The translations under genes were made by a program, and so were the position numbers. A DNA stretch of 64,000 nt from Arbacia lixula (lineage: Eukaryota > Echinodermata > Echinoidea > Arbacioida > Arbaciidae). Below the pieces are notes generated by a model. That model searched no databases, was not told the origin of the DNA, and worked only from the letters and a program-made list of their open reading frames with translations. Below are positions 1 to 12,969 of this stretch, piece after piece. The first letter of the stretch is position 1. Each line of letters starts with the position of its first letter. The stretch spans positions 8,202,265 to 8,266,264 of the forward strand of contig OZ022593.1 of assembly GCA_963669155.1 (NCBI GenBank), given 5' to 3'.

Positions 1-460
1 CACGTAGAGTGTCAATTAATGTAGTCACATGACAATAAATACAATGCTTAATAATCCATGGATATATCTTGGATAGTTTCAATCGTTACAGTAATTATAA
101 CCTACCTAAGCACCACTGATCGATTCGCCTATACTTTGATCTACTTGTTAATACTCTAAATACAAAGATCATCGATTGATCGATTTGTAGGGATTTCAAG
201 CTCAACCCCGCCTCCCCCCCCCCCCACCTAATAAAAAAGGGGCCCTTATCTTCTAAAGAGTTCCGATTGATTCGAACGCAAGTCCAGTCCCCTATTTCTA
301 ATGTACAGAGTTACTTTTGTATTAAATCGCAAGTCGAGTTGCGATCAGTCGTTACTCCTTATAAGACAAATCACTAATGTACCCATGAATTAAACTTTGG
401 GCATGCACTGTGTCAATTCATGTAATTACGTAGCAACAGATACAATGCGTAGTGCGTATT
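1..460. repeat. Diverged repeats at the left edge
   Basis: The first ~50 bases (gtcaattaatgtagtcacat...) recur in diverged form at 400-450 (gtcaattcatgtaattacgt...). Bases 269-368 (CAAGTCCAGTCCCC ... TTATAAGACAA) are a copy of an element found again at 35153-35278, where it is bounded by inverted CTTATAAGG-like ends. No gene is seen. Confidence 0.55.
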
Positions 461-708
461 GGCTGTTTCTATGTAAAAATCGTTACTATAATTGGAAATT
501 GCAGAAATATACGCAGAATCTTGTATACACTTCGCATTGGAACGTCAATACTGACGGCACTGAGTCTCAGCCGAGCTGTCGTCCTTTTTAGTCATGCAGC
601 AACAGGTCACGCTTGTGCCGTTACGCTAAACAGAAGGAATTTTGCGGTAGTTTTTAATCATGACATGTTTCCGGTTCCTTTTGACGATTGATAGGGGCTA
701 CCCTTCCC

Positions 709-761
<53 letters not shown>

Positions 762-765
762 CGCT

Positions 766-815
<50 letters not shown>

Positions 816-870
816 CCTTCTGGTTATCTTTCTGTTACTCCCCCCCCCCTTCTCTCTCTCTCTCTCTCTC
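709..870. repeat. (CT)n and (TA)n microsatellites
   Basis: A (CT)n run of about 50 bases is followed by a (TA)n run of about 45 bases, a C10 tract and another (CT)n. Open frames across it are low-complexity and are not genes. The following stretch to about 1,900 is AT-rich with nothing recognised. Confidence 0.9.
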
Positions 871-1904
871 TCATTCTCTTAACTTCTGCGTATCTTTCTA
901 AAAATTTTCCATGTGCCACATTTGACTCTATTAAAAAATAATACACACAAATCCCAATGCTACATTTTATCAGGCACAGATATCCTCCCTATCCATTCTA
1001 TATATTCTCCTCTATCTCCCCTCCCCTTGTCTTATTATTTTTCTTGCTTCTAATCATCCCCCCCCCCCACACCCACCCACCCTACCCGCTCACTCTCTCT
1101 ATTCGTCTATATGAGCCAGTGTACTTTCTCCGACATACTTTATACACATGAACAAGCAGAAAAAATTAATACCAAATTTTTACTCAGATCACCTAAAAGA
1201 AAGTAAAGTCTGTTTAGAAATTGACCTTATTATAAGTGCTTGAATCGGTACTTGCAGGTAATGAGAACTGATATGGAACACAGCAATATAAAAGTAATCT
1301 GATAATAGACAATACATTTAAATGGATATAAACATGAATAGAAAAAGTAAAACACGACATCATCAATTGAAAAGCGCCATGTGAGTATAAACAAAAAAAA
1401 AATGATTTATTCAAATTAATATTCAATTTCAAATATTTCCAACTGTCCTTATGTAGTATTTGGGTAAGGCTATCTGTTATGATAATAATGGAAAATACTT
1501 TCGACATCAATAGTATGGATAAAGCAGACATGCTTGCTGAAATCGCAGAGGGAACACTATTTCTGGAATGGTTCTGTAGGAAAACCGGTGATTAGGGGAA
1601 AAACGTTTGAACACAATTAATGTTTTAATGGTCCGAGATTGTGCTTTATTTAACTCGGAATGTGCTAATGACACATTTCGGCACCCTTGATACCATGAAA
1701 GGATCAGTTATTCGGACTGTGAAAACAGCATTAACCCTTTTTGTGCCAAATCATACAATTAAAGCTAAATCATGCGATTTAACATCTATAAAAAATAATC
1801 TTAGAAGGATATGTACCATAATATATCACCTTTTTAAAAATTAAAATAGTTTGGTTATTTTGAGATATAAAGGAAATCTGGTTTGTTGTGTTTTGTTATT
1901 GCAT

Positions 1905-2965
1905 TTTTACTTTTAAAGTTATTTTACACTTGCTGTGGCTTAATATTATAATATATGTTCTAATGTATCTAACAATAATTGACGGCGACAAAACTATCAA
2001 AAGGAAGCAAATTTCCTTACAAACTATTTATAGCTTAATAGAATTATATTTAGTTGCTTTTAGTTTGTTTTATATTCCACATACTAAGAATGTTGCTATA
2101 TGATTGGTCAAGAGTTTATCACGTGATAAAGCGTAGTTTTGCCCATCTGATCACCTGAGAAGAAAAGTTCGTTACATTCTGGGTGATAGTACATTTTGGT
2201 TTCGCTGATCTCTTCATTCCTCACAGTCCTAACGCGTGATCAATATTTTGAGAACGCGCGAAATAAAAGTGCGTTACACTCGGACTATCAATTCACTGAC
2301 GCGTCCTAACGCGCGTCCTGTGGCAGCGGCTCGGGGTTAGGTAGAGAAGTAAACATTACTTTTGTACGTCAAATTGTCTTTTTTGGTAAATATATTAGGT
2401 TTCAGATGTGGAATATAAAGCAAATAATCAACTTTTGGTTTCAGACAATGAAACGAACTACCACCTTCACCAACGTTGATTATTTGCTTACTATTACCAT
2501 TTGGTGAGATTGCAGGCCGTTGCACGTCCATTCAACTGTATAGTCTAGGAGCTAATACATGTACATGGAAAATTGGTTCGTTAATTAAATTGTTTAATAA
2601 ATTGTAAAGTTCAATCTCGTATCTTGTTATTTCATATTCACTTTTAATGCTATTTTACTTTTGCTGTGGCTTAATATTATATATTTTTTTAATATATCGA
2701 TTAAAAAATAATCAACTCCTGCAAAACAAAATTATCAAAACGAATCAAATTCCATCACAAACTATTCATAGCTTAATAGAATTATATTTAGTTGCTTTTA
2801 GTTTGTTCTTTTACCATTTAATTGAGATTGCAGGCCGTTGTACGTCCGTTCAACTGTATAGCCTAGAAGCTAATACATGTACACGTGTATGTGGAAAATT
2901 GTATCGTTCATTAAATTGTTTAGTAAATTGTAAAGTTCAAACTCGTAAAATTGCTTCATACATCG
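1905..2965. repeat. Tandem duplication, first copy split by an insertion
   Basis: The unit from the TTTTACTTTTGCTGTGGC-like start through TAGTTGCTTTTAGTTTG to GAGATTGCAGGCCGTTG and TAAATTGTAAAGTTCAA occurs twice, at about 1905-2635 and 2640-2965. The second copy is continuous. The first is interrupted by 2074-2491. The arms remain roughly 80-90% alike by eye. Confidence 0.8.
2074..2491. mobile_element. Short non-autonomous element with TA/TAT target duplication (copy A)
   Basis: The element of about 418 bp starts ATTCCACATACTAAGAATG and ends ...TATTTGCTTAC. It is flanked by TAT on both sides. The neighbouring tandem copy (2800-2830) shows the corresponding unoccupied site. A second copy with the same ends lies at 39387-40398. 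It contains internal inverted segments (ATGTGGAATATA facing its start; GCAAATAATCAAC facing GTTGATTATTTGC). It has no transposase-like frame. The class is unknown; a TA-specific DNA transposon derivative is possible. Confidence 0.75.
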
Positions 2966-4617
2966 GCACATAACTCTTTTCAGAAGCATTAATGCCGTAA
3001 AGTCCGCAGGACATTAAGTTCAATAAATTGCACCAGACAAGACGAAGACATGTATATATTCATTAGTTTTCCCGCTCAATAGGAAATTATTGACACCACT
3101 CCATTCTATATTTGGGTCCCTGGATAAATTGCGGTAATTAAATGGCCACTTACTGGAAAATCCCTGAATGTACTCGTCGACGCTCTATTATGTCTATTGT
3201 GCCCATGCCCAATTAAACTGCGCTTAAAGGTTAATTGGTATTACTTGTTATTACTTCAATTTCAATTCACGACACCGTATCCTGACTGGATTTCGGTCCT
3301 GATTCATAACTATCGCGCTGCTGTAACGTTCGTACCTACGTGGTCGCCACCGGCGACACTCTGGTCACGTGATGAAGAGCGTGCTATTCCCGCGGCGCCA
3401 GACGCTGCATGTAATATAACACCGATAACCCGCGATTACATGCTCATTTCTGCTCATTTCCATGAATTCGAGGAAGGTAATACAATTAGTAAATATAATT
3501 AGTGCATGTTATATGCCATTGTTTGTAAAGAGTTTGTTTTTATTCCCGGTTCTCCAAACTAATGCCCCACTCTCTCTCTCACTCTCTCTTTCTCTCTCCC
3601 ACCCGAATTAATCTCTATCCCTTTTTCTTTTCTCTTCCTCGTTAGCACCCACTTTCAAAGATGAACAGGAGCTGAGGATAGTCGTTATTCGGTTTCGGCG
3701 TATCAATAAGAAGTTAATCTGATATAAATGCAGTGGTGCAGAAAGCTCCAGTGCTCCTTTGATATTGCCCCAAGAAGGTTCGTGACGCAAATATTCATGA
3801 CTTAATTCGCATAATTGTAATAAGTGTAAACGTTAAGAAGAATACTGATTGAAATGTGAATGTTATCTGCCAGCTTGACAATATTTCTCTATTGAACAAA
3901 AATTTATATGCCGTATTACAAATATCATTTCTGGGCAAAAATGCAAGTCACTGAGAGGATCAATATATATATATTTATACATATAAAGTTTTTTTTTTAA
4001 TATACCGAGCAACTACTCATGATCGACAAAAAATTCAAACAGTGCTAGCCATTGTTATTAACAGATTCCTGAAATATTTCGACCCTACATCCATTGGAAA
4101 GAAATTCCACCTTAAATCATCCTCTTTATATAGCAACGTTGATTTTGAAGAACTCCTGTGTTTTTTATAAGGATTGTAAATGGAGAAGAGACAAATTGTA
4201 TTGACGTCATGTGAGAAACTATAAAGCACCGCGAACAAATTGGCAAAGCGATCGAGGCGATTGCTTGATTGGTGATTGATAGACAATTTATATCACAAAC
4301 TGTTGCGGCACTCAACTTCTACAAGAGAAAGAGAAATAAACGATTCAATTCATGTTTTCTTTTTTTTCGCTCAAAAGATATACATTAAGTGTACCAGGGG
4401 TGTAGAACAATTATACTACCGCAGGCGATGGTTCAAAGTATATTTTGAATGTCAGTCTGCATATGTCAATCAATAAAGGTTTGTCGCATTTACTGTAGAG
4501 AAAGATACAAAGACATCATAATAATGCCGTAAAAGGTGTGATGGGCAAACAGTACATAGGATAGTAGATATTCTGTCAGTTATTTTTGAACAGTTGTACC
4601 CGTCCCTGTATGCAAAT

Positions 4618-4674
4618 ACATACGATCCAGAATAAGGTCTTAATCTTTTCTGGACCTTATTCTTGATCGTATGT
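4618..4674. repeat. 22-bp stem hairpin
   Basis: ACATACGATCCAGAATAAGG at the left pairs with CCTTATTCTTGATCGTATGT at the right, with about one mismatch in 22 and a 13-nt loop. It could be a small foldback element remnant or a hairpin RNA; no transcription signal is visible. Confidence 0.7.
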
Positions 4675-6479
4675 ATCGCAAATTGTGTACATTGGTACTC
4701 ATCACTGCACATACAGTAATAGAGTAATTTTAGGCATGGCAGATGTCTACGCCACATTTGCATGTTGTACAAGGCAAAGACGTACGGATTGCTTCGGCAC
4801 ACACTATACCGAGGACTGTTGTAATTTTGTCAGTGACTGTATTAATAGTTGTATGCCTTCGTGTATCTAGTATCCTGTTCTCCTCATATTAATTGAATAC
4901 ATTATCCATGTTTGTGCGTTTGTATTGCAGACCGTGTTCACAGGTACTCACCAGTAGACATGATAGAGGGATTCACGGGCAACTAAAGTGAACATCAATT
5001 GGAACAGAAGTCGTGTTAAGTATCATCGGCAGATGTAAGATTTCATACACCCATGTGGAGACTTTAGCCAGACTTTAAATACGCGTGATGTAACTGCGTG
5101 TTTCGCCTTTGCTACGGAGGCATTCGTTTGTGTGTTGACATACGCTGAATGACTATTACCGATCACCGAACGGAACTGGGGCGTACTTTATGCCAAACAA
5201 TACCATTGTCTTCCATCAAGTGATTGACGTGAGGGTCATCCATGTGTATTTCATAGCTCCAGTTAAAGGTCAATATGAATTCAGCTTTGTGGTGAATGAG
5301 ATTGATGTATTCTTATATACCTCATCTTTATAATTATGTTACGTGAATGGTTGACAGTCATAAATTACATTTAACACTTTGGGACTACAACCGTATGTAA
5401 AATCAGATGATCTCCCCCCCCCCCCCTTCACATTGACTCCTTAAGCATTAATCAAGATACGGTCATGGTGTATTCAACTATTTACATTTTACTATTCCGA
5501 ATTGTCTCAACACAATACTGGCTACACATCGTGTAAAAAAAAATAAATGCTGAGAGGTTTGTTCAAAATACAATTGTAGATATATTCAAGGAGTGTATGT
5601 TGGACTCTTTTCCCCAGAATTCATTTCAACATTAAATTGTATTTGTTACATTTCATGAACGGTGGAGATGAGACTTATTACCTCGCATGCCTCTACATTC
5701 ATTTTGAAAAAGGTTTTAAAATCAAATTTGCATTATACGTTTTTGATACTAAGTTTAGGTCATTATCGAGCTTTCCAGGCAGTATAAAGTAGATTTAAGA
5801 GTTTCAATTCTCAAAAGTTTTTTTTTTTTTTTTGCAGAGTTTTTTACAAGTAGAGATTAAAATATATCATATCCATGAACTGATTTTTCTTGTTTTTCTT
5901 AATACCCCATGTACCTTTTTTTTAAAATTAGTAACATATCAGTTTTCCAGACCTATACTATTAAAAGACCGAATGCGACTCCTTGTTTTGCGCTAAATAC
6001 ATGAATGATAAAGGACTGGATTCCCACCTTGATTGTCAAAATTGATAACTTTGTCCCTGAATCAAACATGTTGATAGCAACACTTATGTGATGGTCCTAC
6101 TTGGGTTTGGACTCATAGAAAGACGTTGACAACAATTTAAAGGATTACATTTTACATGTAAGCAGATGCGAAGAAATGAGAAATTATAAATAAGCACAAA
6201 GAGGATGTTAATCGTTGCAGGTACTTAACTGTAGCAATAATAATTATGTTTTTTTCTGTCTAACTTACCAAAATCTGGAGATAGTGCAGCCAGCATGATC
6301 TGGAGTAATATCCCAAATAGATTGTATCCCGGACCCCGCATTACGCTGATCATCAAAAAGAGTCGTTAACAGTTATGAAACTTACACTCATCAGAATGCA
6401 TGAACAAGCGGGGAAAGGGTGAAAATACCGGGAAATGGCACAAAAGCCTCGAGGTCGTGACGTTTTGAGTATCTTATTT

Positions 6480-7250
6480 ACTAAACCTCATTCCGGATCG
6501 GTAGCTTCAGTAACTCCATGGTGACGCCACTAGTTTGAAAAGCTCAACCAACTCGATGGCCGTGTCAAAAGTGCAGGTTCCGCTCCGGGTACCTCGAGGC
6601 ATGTCAGCTTAATGATCTTAAAGTTGGATAAGCATGGAATGTCACACCTCAAAGACAATGAGAAACTCTTTGATTAACGTCGCAAATCGATCAAACTGTT
6701 GTCGAACTGAAATAGACCTGATAGCTGCGTTGGTGTTATCGGCCGTCGATCGAACACGCGGCCTTTATGCTGGGGCATACAAGAACTCACCCATACATTT
6801 CCGAATCGTAGCATTCTTTTGGATCGTTAGAAACAATTACATAGGCAGCATCAATTCGTATCCTGTCGAACCGTTGCACAAAGCGGCACGTGCAACGGGC
6901 TTGGGGAGACTTCCAGACGTAAACATGGGTAGTACTAGCAGTTGTGACAGGAGTACACACGAGTAACGTTTGTTCCCCTCCACAAGGTTTCGGCACTCTG
7001 TCAGGAGTAAAACCGAAGGATCATTTGTGCGGTTGCGACCGAAAGGAACAAATGTGTTTAACTTTGGCTTCCGGACCCTGCTTAAATGACTCAACCCACG
7101 CAACGACATGCCATGCTTTAGGAGAGAGTGTTCATTTTGATAATACTCCTCGTGTCAGTCTGAACAACTTTTACTTCTCCGCTGCCTGCCAGACGTTCTT
7201 ATATAATACTGCGCGCGCAGCAAAACGAACGAATCAGAACCCATGACCGT
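6480..7250. other. CpG-richer block with several short ORFs, unassigned
   Basis: CpG dinucleotides are clearly more frequent here than in the flanks (for example ATCGGCCGTCGATCG and ACACGCGGCC near 6740-6765). Open frames of 90-110 codons occur on both strands. None shows a domain that I recognise. It may be an unmethylated regulatory region or a decayed exon, with low certainty. Confidence 0.3.
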
Positions 7251-7269
7251 CAATTCAAGGGAATTCTTC

Positions 7270-9740
7270 AATGGCTAGTTAGGGAGGGAAATTAAGAGAG
7301 AGAGAGAGAGGGGGAAGCGAGAGAGCGAGGAAGAGGGAGAGAGATTAAATGGATCAAACAGAAAACATTAAAGGTCTCTCTTATATCACAAGCCTACCCA
7401 TTACACATCAATTCGCATTTCGGATGAACGAGTCAATGATGGAGAAATATCAGGTGAGAATAGGCAGAGTCACGTTGCATATAGATTTATTAGTCATGTT
7501 AGTATTCTATCTGAAGTGGGCTTAATGTTCCTCCAACCAGGCAGGACAGTACAACCTGCTGTCTTTTTATTATTATGGTATTCTTTATCGTATTCATTAA
7601 GATCATATGTAAATCATACATTTTCATACGCCATTATCTTTAAGTGGAATACATAACATACCGTTACAAAATACAAAGTACAATTAAATCACTTTAGTAA
7701 GCATTGAATGAAAATTATCGTTTAAAACTTTCCTTGTAAGCCTTGATTATGCAACATGATCCAAGGCTAAGGAAACCACTTTCTTTAATAAGTCCAGGGC
7801 ATCCCTAGTCCAAAAGTAAGTCGATCTAAATAACAGCAGGCAAAAGTCAATAAAATCAATAAATCAATAAGAACTGTGAAAAGATGTTAGGCAATGAATA
7901 CCTTGCAGATGAAATTGGAATCGAAGAATGTCAATGTTTACAAGATCAAAGGAGAAAGTGGGGCATTGAATCTGACACCAAAGCATCGTGAAAAGGATGT
8001 TAATTTGCTGCTATTGATTAGCGATCTTCGTAACATTATAACATTTATGCATTTAAATTTTCGTAGTCTTATTTTAGTTTTACTCTGACCTGTTAGAAAT
8101 GTTTACGAGATCGTTTTTGCTTTTATTGAGAGCAACTTAATGTTGGACCGAAATTGCCACTTAAGGTCTTGCTGGAAAGGATTTTTTTTATATAAAATCA
8201 TACTAAATTAACCTTGTTTATATATTTGAATCTAATTCATGCAATTTCTGGGTCTACCTTTGAATGATACATGCTCAGTGTGCTAAACCAAACATGTTTG
8301 AAGTCTTGCTGGAAATGAATCGTGTTCACGTTCGTCTATAAAACGTTCCGCTCAAGTTATGATAAGTATTTGTTTTAACAAATCAATCTTGCACATGTTT
8401 GTCTATAAAACGTTTCTCTCATGGTATGTAAGTGTTTGTTTCACCAAAACATGAATGTTGTTCGTGATTGTCTTTAAATCGGTCCTCTCTTGGAATGATA
8501 CACGTTTGTTTGTGTAACAGACCAAACACGACGTTGATTACTTCCGGCCTAATATTCCTTTGACCTAGGACTGGCTACACCATGTCGATTCCTCGTCTTC
8601 GTGTATTTCAGTAGGGGGATTCCCTTTGACAGCACGTGTCACCTGCTCATCACGACCTAGCTTGGCTGCAAGGCGGTTTGGGCATTCCTTAAACCAAACT
8701 ATTCAATCAAAGGGTCTGGATGTTGTAGACTAATAATTCTTAATTTCATATTCGGCTCCCACTGAGAAAAGATGAGAATGAAACAATCAATCGTCTAATA
8801 ATATTAGACATTAATTTTCAGCTTGGATCAGAAAATGTTAAAATAGCCTGAAAGCCAGGTTAATCCCGACCCACGTGATTCAGATTTTATGCGGGTTGGT
8901 CGCCAGCCGGTCAGCGTGATTAAAACCATGGACCCTCCCACGAATGCCAAAACAAAGTACATAATACATTTACCGCCATTAGTTTGACGCCAAATAGCCT
9001 AACCTCCAGGCTTTTGGGTATTTCTTATCTAAGCTTTTCGATGAAGGGATCTTGCTGCAGTAGGCTTATCATTCTCGACATCCTCCCTGGATCGGACAGA
9101 CTGGGAACAGAGAAGAATGATTGAGCGACTGGTCTTATGGCTATTAGACTCTATTTTTAGTTTGGAAGAAACGTGTTTAAAAGCCTGGAAGCCAGGCTAA
9201 CACTGGACTGGGACGTCTCAATGACGTTGTGGTCAACCTTCTCAAAGACTCGCTCCTATTCAGCAATTGGCGTCGGTACAACATGTGCATATGCATATAC
9301 ATGTGTATGACTGGCAACTGTTAATAGCTCTCGTAACTCGATTGGAGACGACTCGATTTTTAACTAGAGACAGTGACACGTCTTTAATGACCATCAAATT
9401 GGAGGGCCCCTGAGAACTTATTATAATAAAAGGGTTCTTTTTGTTTTATGGATAACCGCGAATTGATCCGTCATCAAACTGGCATATCTCTGTGACAAAC
9501 GCATTTTCTCCATATCAATTTATACCGTTATGCCCTGGCTACATCGGAGACTGTTGTCCTAGACCTTGGACCTATATATCTAAATGTTACATTAGTACGG
9601 ATCCATGATTTGTGTATCCGAGAGAGAACATTGAATAAACGAACATGCATCGACCACTGCCGTGCTAACAGTTCTCCGGCTTCATAATACATCATAAACG
9701 GGCTACTTTTGAATTAACCGGTGTAAGTGCCAATAACAGT
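7270..9740. other. Non-coding stretch with degenerate tandem repeats
   Basis: At 8225-8530 a unit of roughly 75-80 bases containing TGTCTATAAAACGTT and TGGAATGATACA/TGGTATGTAAG recurs about four times. A ~60-base segment at 8805-8865 (ending GCCTGAAAGCCAGGTTAA) recurs at 9147-9210 (GCCTGGAAGCCAGGCTAA). No coding region was recognised. Confidence 0.5.
9312..9350. repeat. Dispersed repeat fragment, inverted partner at 14720-14757
   Basis: The sequence around TCGTAACTCGATTGGAGAC is the near-exact reverse complement of the sequence around GTCTCCAATCGAGTTACG at 14724, with matching CAACTGTTA/CAACAGTTG ends. They are two copies of a short repeat in opposite orientation. Confidence 0.6.
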
Positions 9741-9749
9741 TGTCACCTT

Positions 9750-9870
9750 TCCCTCTCTCTCTCTCCATATCCCCCCCCCCCCCTCCCCTCCCTCTCTCTC
9801 TCACTCTCTCTCTCTCTTTCTCTCCCCTTCCTTTTTTGTCTCTCTTTCTCTCCCTCTTCTTTCTCTCTCT

Positions 9871-9926
<56 letters not shown>

Positions 9927-10052
9927 ATCTTTCTCTCCAAAATACACTCCCACGCGTATTCCCCTTCCTGTCTCTCACCCCGGCCCCCTCTCTCGTCCTC
10001 TCTCTTTCTGCCTGTCTGTATAATTATCTCTCTAGCTGACTCCCTCCCTCTC

Positions 10053-10119
<67 letters not shown>

Positions 10120-10120
10120 T
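9750..10120. repeat. (CT)n-rich microsatellite block
   Basis: Polypyrimidine sequence with long perfect CT runs at about 9880-9920 and 10045-10115 and a C13 tract near 9770. Long open frames across it (Ser/Leu on plus, Arg/Glu on minus) are composition artefacts. Confidence 0.95.
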
Positions 10121-10295
10121 CCCCGCCTCAAAGTACACCAACCCCGCTCCTTCTCAAACTTAGCAGCGCAAGTGAAGAGCGTGCCAGTCACCAGTTCTTC
10201 CTTCCGCCCGGCCCCTTGCCAGTCTTGTAACTGGTTCATACGTTCATGAATGAATCGACGTCACGATCAACAACAAGAAACAAAACGGGCAGATT

Positions 10296-10460
10296 CATTA
10301 AAGGGCACTCCAATGCAGAGATTTAGCTCTCTTACATCAAAGACAAATTCCAAATCAACATATGAAATAAGTGATTCTAAAATAATTCATATATCGCCAG
10401 GGAATTATTTTTAATATCACCTGTCAATCATTCTGTCAGCGAAGTAACGACGACGATATC
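10296..10460 (+). repeat. Dispersed repeat, partner at 21295-21455
   Basis: It starts AAAGGGCACTCC, followed by CTTACATCAAAGA and TATCGCCAGGGAATTATTTTTAATATCAC. The same order of blocks appears at 21295-21455 (AAAGGGCACCACC, CTTATATCAAAGA, TTGCTAGGGAATCATTTT). This supports a low-copy interspersed element. Confidence 0.6.
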
Positions 10461-10625
10461 AAATAACGATTCTCTCTTATCGATAGCAACTGCTATATAT
10501 CATTGTTTTTTCTCTTTGATATTTGTAAGTCATTATTTTGTGAACTGTATTGTAATATGAATTTAATTTGAGAGAAAACAATACACATCTTTGAATATAT
10601 ATAATTATATATATATATATGCAAT

Positions 10626-10730
10626 AATATAGTATAATATAATATAATATAATATAATATAATATAATATAATATAATATAATATAATATAATATAATAT
10701 AATATAATATAATATAATATAATATAATAT
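10626..10730. repeat. (TATAA)n pentanucleotide microsatellite
   Basis: About 20 nearly perfect copies of the ATAAT pentamer. Because five is not a multiple of three, it reads open in several frames as an Ile/Leu/Tyr periodic peptide, which I do not treat as a gene. Confidence 0.95.
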
Positions 10731-11029
10731 TTATCACAAAGCCCAGCAGCAGTTCTATTGCCCACGTGCTTGTTGCGATATATACTAAGGTACTAATGTA
10801 CTACGCAGTGGGTGGGTGGTCGTGTAAATAAAACTTGCATGCAGAGCCAATAGATATGACTGTGACTTTGACTGTGACTTGCAGCGGCTCGTAACCATTT
10901 TGGGTGCCAGAAAAAATGCTGCTCTGTGAGAGTTGTGTGTATTATTTGTGAATAAAATATACAGGTGACACACAAAGAGTTGATCGTCCACCAGGAGGTT
11001 ACAATAGGGCATGCGGATTCCACGTCACA

Positions 11030-11330
11030 GTAAGTGTCACAGAGTCACAGTCACAGTCACAATCACAGTCACAGCAACAGTCACAATCACAATCAGAGTC
11101 ACAGCAACAGTCACAATCACAGTCACAACAACAGTCACAATCACAATCACAGTCACAATCACAATCACAGTCACAATCACAGTCACAGCAACAGTTACAG
11201 TCGCAATCACAGCCACGGTCACAACAACAGTCACAATCACAATCACAGTAACAACATCATCCACATTCACAATCACAGTCACAGCAACAGTCACAGTCAC
11301 AATCACACTCACAGTTACAGTCACAGTCGT
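11030..11330. repeat. Hexanucleotide (CACAGT/CACAAT) array
   Basis: About 48 units of TCACAR/CAACAG-type hexamers. It reads open in several frames (Ser-His-Asn, Thr-Val-Thr-Ile, and on minus Val-Thr-Val-Ile). The 6-bp period explains the open frames. No initiation context, splice sites or homologous domain is present. Confidence 0.9.
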
Positions 11331-11479
11331 GGCAAATCCCATGTTATTAAGAGCGCCGGTGACGGTGAAAAAAACGAGGAAATCATCTACCACATAAAAT
11401 ATGTAGTTACGGCTTCAGGTTGTAGGGTGCGTGGACACCATACATGCAAGAACACATATGCCAATCACTGATAAGAAGA

Positions 11480-12302
11480 CTACGTCTGAAAACATAGACT
11501 AACCATTGTTCCCCTCCATACAGGACATACGCATCAGAAATGGAGTATTAGTCTCATGGTCCAGACTTAGTTGTTGTAGCAACGGTACATCAGAAAGAAG
11601 AATCAACCCACAGCCTATATTGTAGGCTACAAATATAATGGTGAAAGTTGTTCCGTTGCTCGTTGATAGTGAGGTTAGGTTTGGTGATTAAATGTTTTAC
11701 ATTATTTTGCACTTCCAATTACTGTACTTTCACTGCAATGACGGACTCGAAAGCGAGACTTATCTTTATGACGTAAAATTCATTATATTGAGATTTGTTA
11801 ATTAGCTTTAGTAAGGGTGTAGATTAATATCTTCGGCGTCGGTTTGTTTCATCTGCTTTTGCGGGGTAGATATTTCCATTAAGAGAAAAGCAAGGTGATA
11901 TTGCCAAAGGATTGCCAATTCCTATCTTTAGAAATATCTCAATCAAACTGGCAAAGGGGATTAGGCATGCGACCCGATCTAGATTCACGTACACTCAAAA
12001 ATAGCCCACGCTAAATCATTGTTGCATTAAATGATGAAATGGCTTAACCAGTCGTTTTTATTTAGTTGTTTGGTTGATTGAAATAAAAATCAAGAATAGA
12101 ACAATCAGAATAATTTACAGGTTATCATCACTCGAAAAGCAATAACAAATTAATGAAGTTTTGAAAGTTGCGATATGCGAATCAAATTGAAACGCTTGTC
12201 AATTGCTAAATTGGCCACGTCAGTTCTGGTGATGATAACTTATGAGATCACGTCGGTTGATATCAATCGTAACATTATTTGACCGCATCAGTAGAAAGTA
12301 TA
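11480..12302. other. Nothing recognised
   Basis: AT-rich sequence without long open frames, obvious repeats or RNA genes that I can identify. Confidence 0.5.
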
Positions 12303-12560
12303 CAGACGTAATGTCAGTTCATTTCAGTTCATTTTATTTTAGCATGGTGACCCACTTCAGCCAAAGGCTGTTTTTCAGGGGGGCCGTGTGTGATAAAACA
12401 TAACACATCATACATTTGAACATAATACATTACCAAAAGAACATATTAAAATATACAAACAAACAAAAAAAATTAAAAAAAATACATACTTAATCATTTT
12501 AAAAGAAAGAAAGAAGAAAAAACACATTGAAGAGAAAGAGTTTGATTTAATATTAGGAAA
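12303..12560 (-). mobile_element. Probable LINE 3' tail, 5'-truncated
   Basis: On the minus strand the sequence runs through GGCCCCCCTGAAAAACAGCC and TTTGGCTGAAGTGGGTCACC to AATAAAATGAACTGAAATGAACTGA. A hairpin-like GGCTGTTTTT/CAGCC motif followed by an AATGAACTG microsatellite tail is typical of CR1/Rex-like LINE 3' ends. No RT-coding sequence could be followed upstream. Confidence 0.45.
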
Positions 12561-12776
12561 TATATATCGCCACAAATGTGGCATCTGCAATGCCAGAACC
12601 TTGCGTTGGGCACACCACCGCGTGTATGCACTTATACACACACCGCGGGTGTATATATATATACATGTATATATGCCTTTCACATGTACGAATTCACGCA
12701 CCAACTCATGCTGTGACGCCGATATGGAAATGACCTAGAAATCATGTTTTTGCACGAACGAGACGGCAAAAATTAG

Positions 12777-12842
12777 ACCTAGGGTTAGGATCAGGGTTAG
12801 GTCTTCAATAGGTTTTACACATAGGGTTAGGTTTAGGGTCAG
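12777..12842. repeat. Telomere-like TTAGGG-related motifs
   Basis: Five irregular AGGGTTAGG-type motifs lie within 65 bases (TAGGGTTAGG, CAGGGTTAGG, TAGGGTTAGGTTTAGGG). They are imperfect and short. Confidence 0.4.
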
Positions 12843-12969
12843 GCGTAAGCTATACTGTCATATTTTATCAAATTCGTTGATCGGAAAGCACATTCGCGCG
12901 AAATTTTACGCCATCGGCTATAGAAAATAATTCGTGTACACTTTGTGACGACTGCGTTGCAATTACACA

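Larger units (their letters stand above)
2966..7270. other. Non-coding stretch, no recognised gene
   Basis: It is mostly AT-rich unique-looking sequence with short (CT)n, C-run and T-run tracts. A hairpin lies at 4618-4674 and a CpG-richer block at 6480-7250. Short open frames (3197-3502, 4470-4802 minus, 6634-6966) have no recognisable domain. Confidence 0.5.

Noticed and set aside
9743-10239. Long Arg/Glu and Ser/Leu frames across the CT repeats
   Set aside because: They are direct translations of dinucleotide microsatellites with no other coding evidence.
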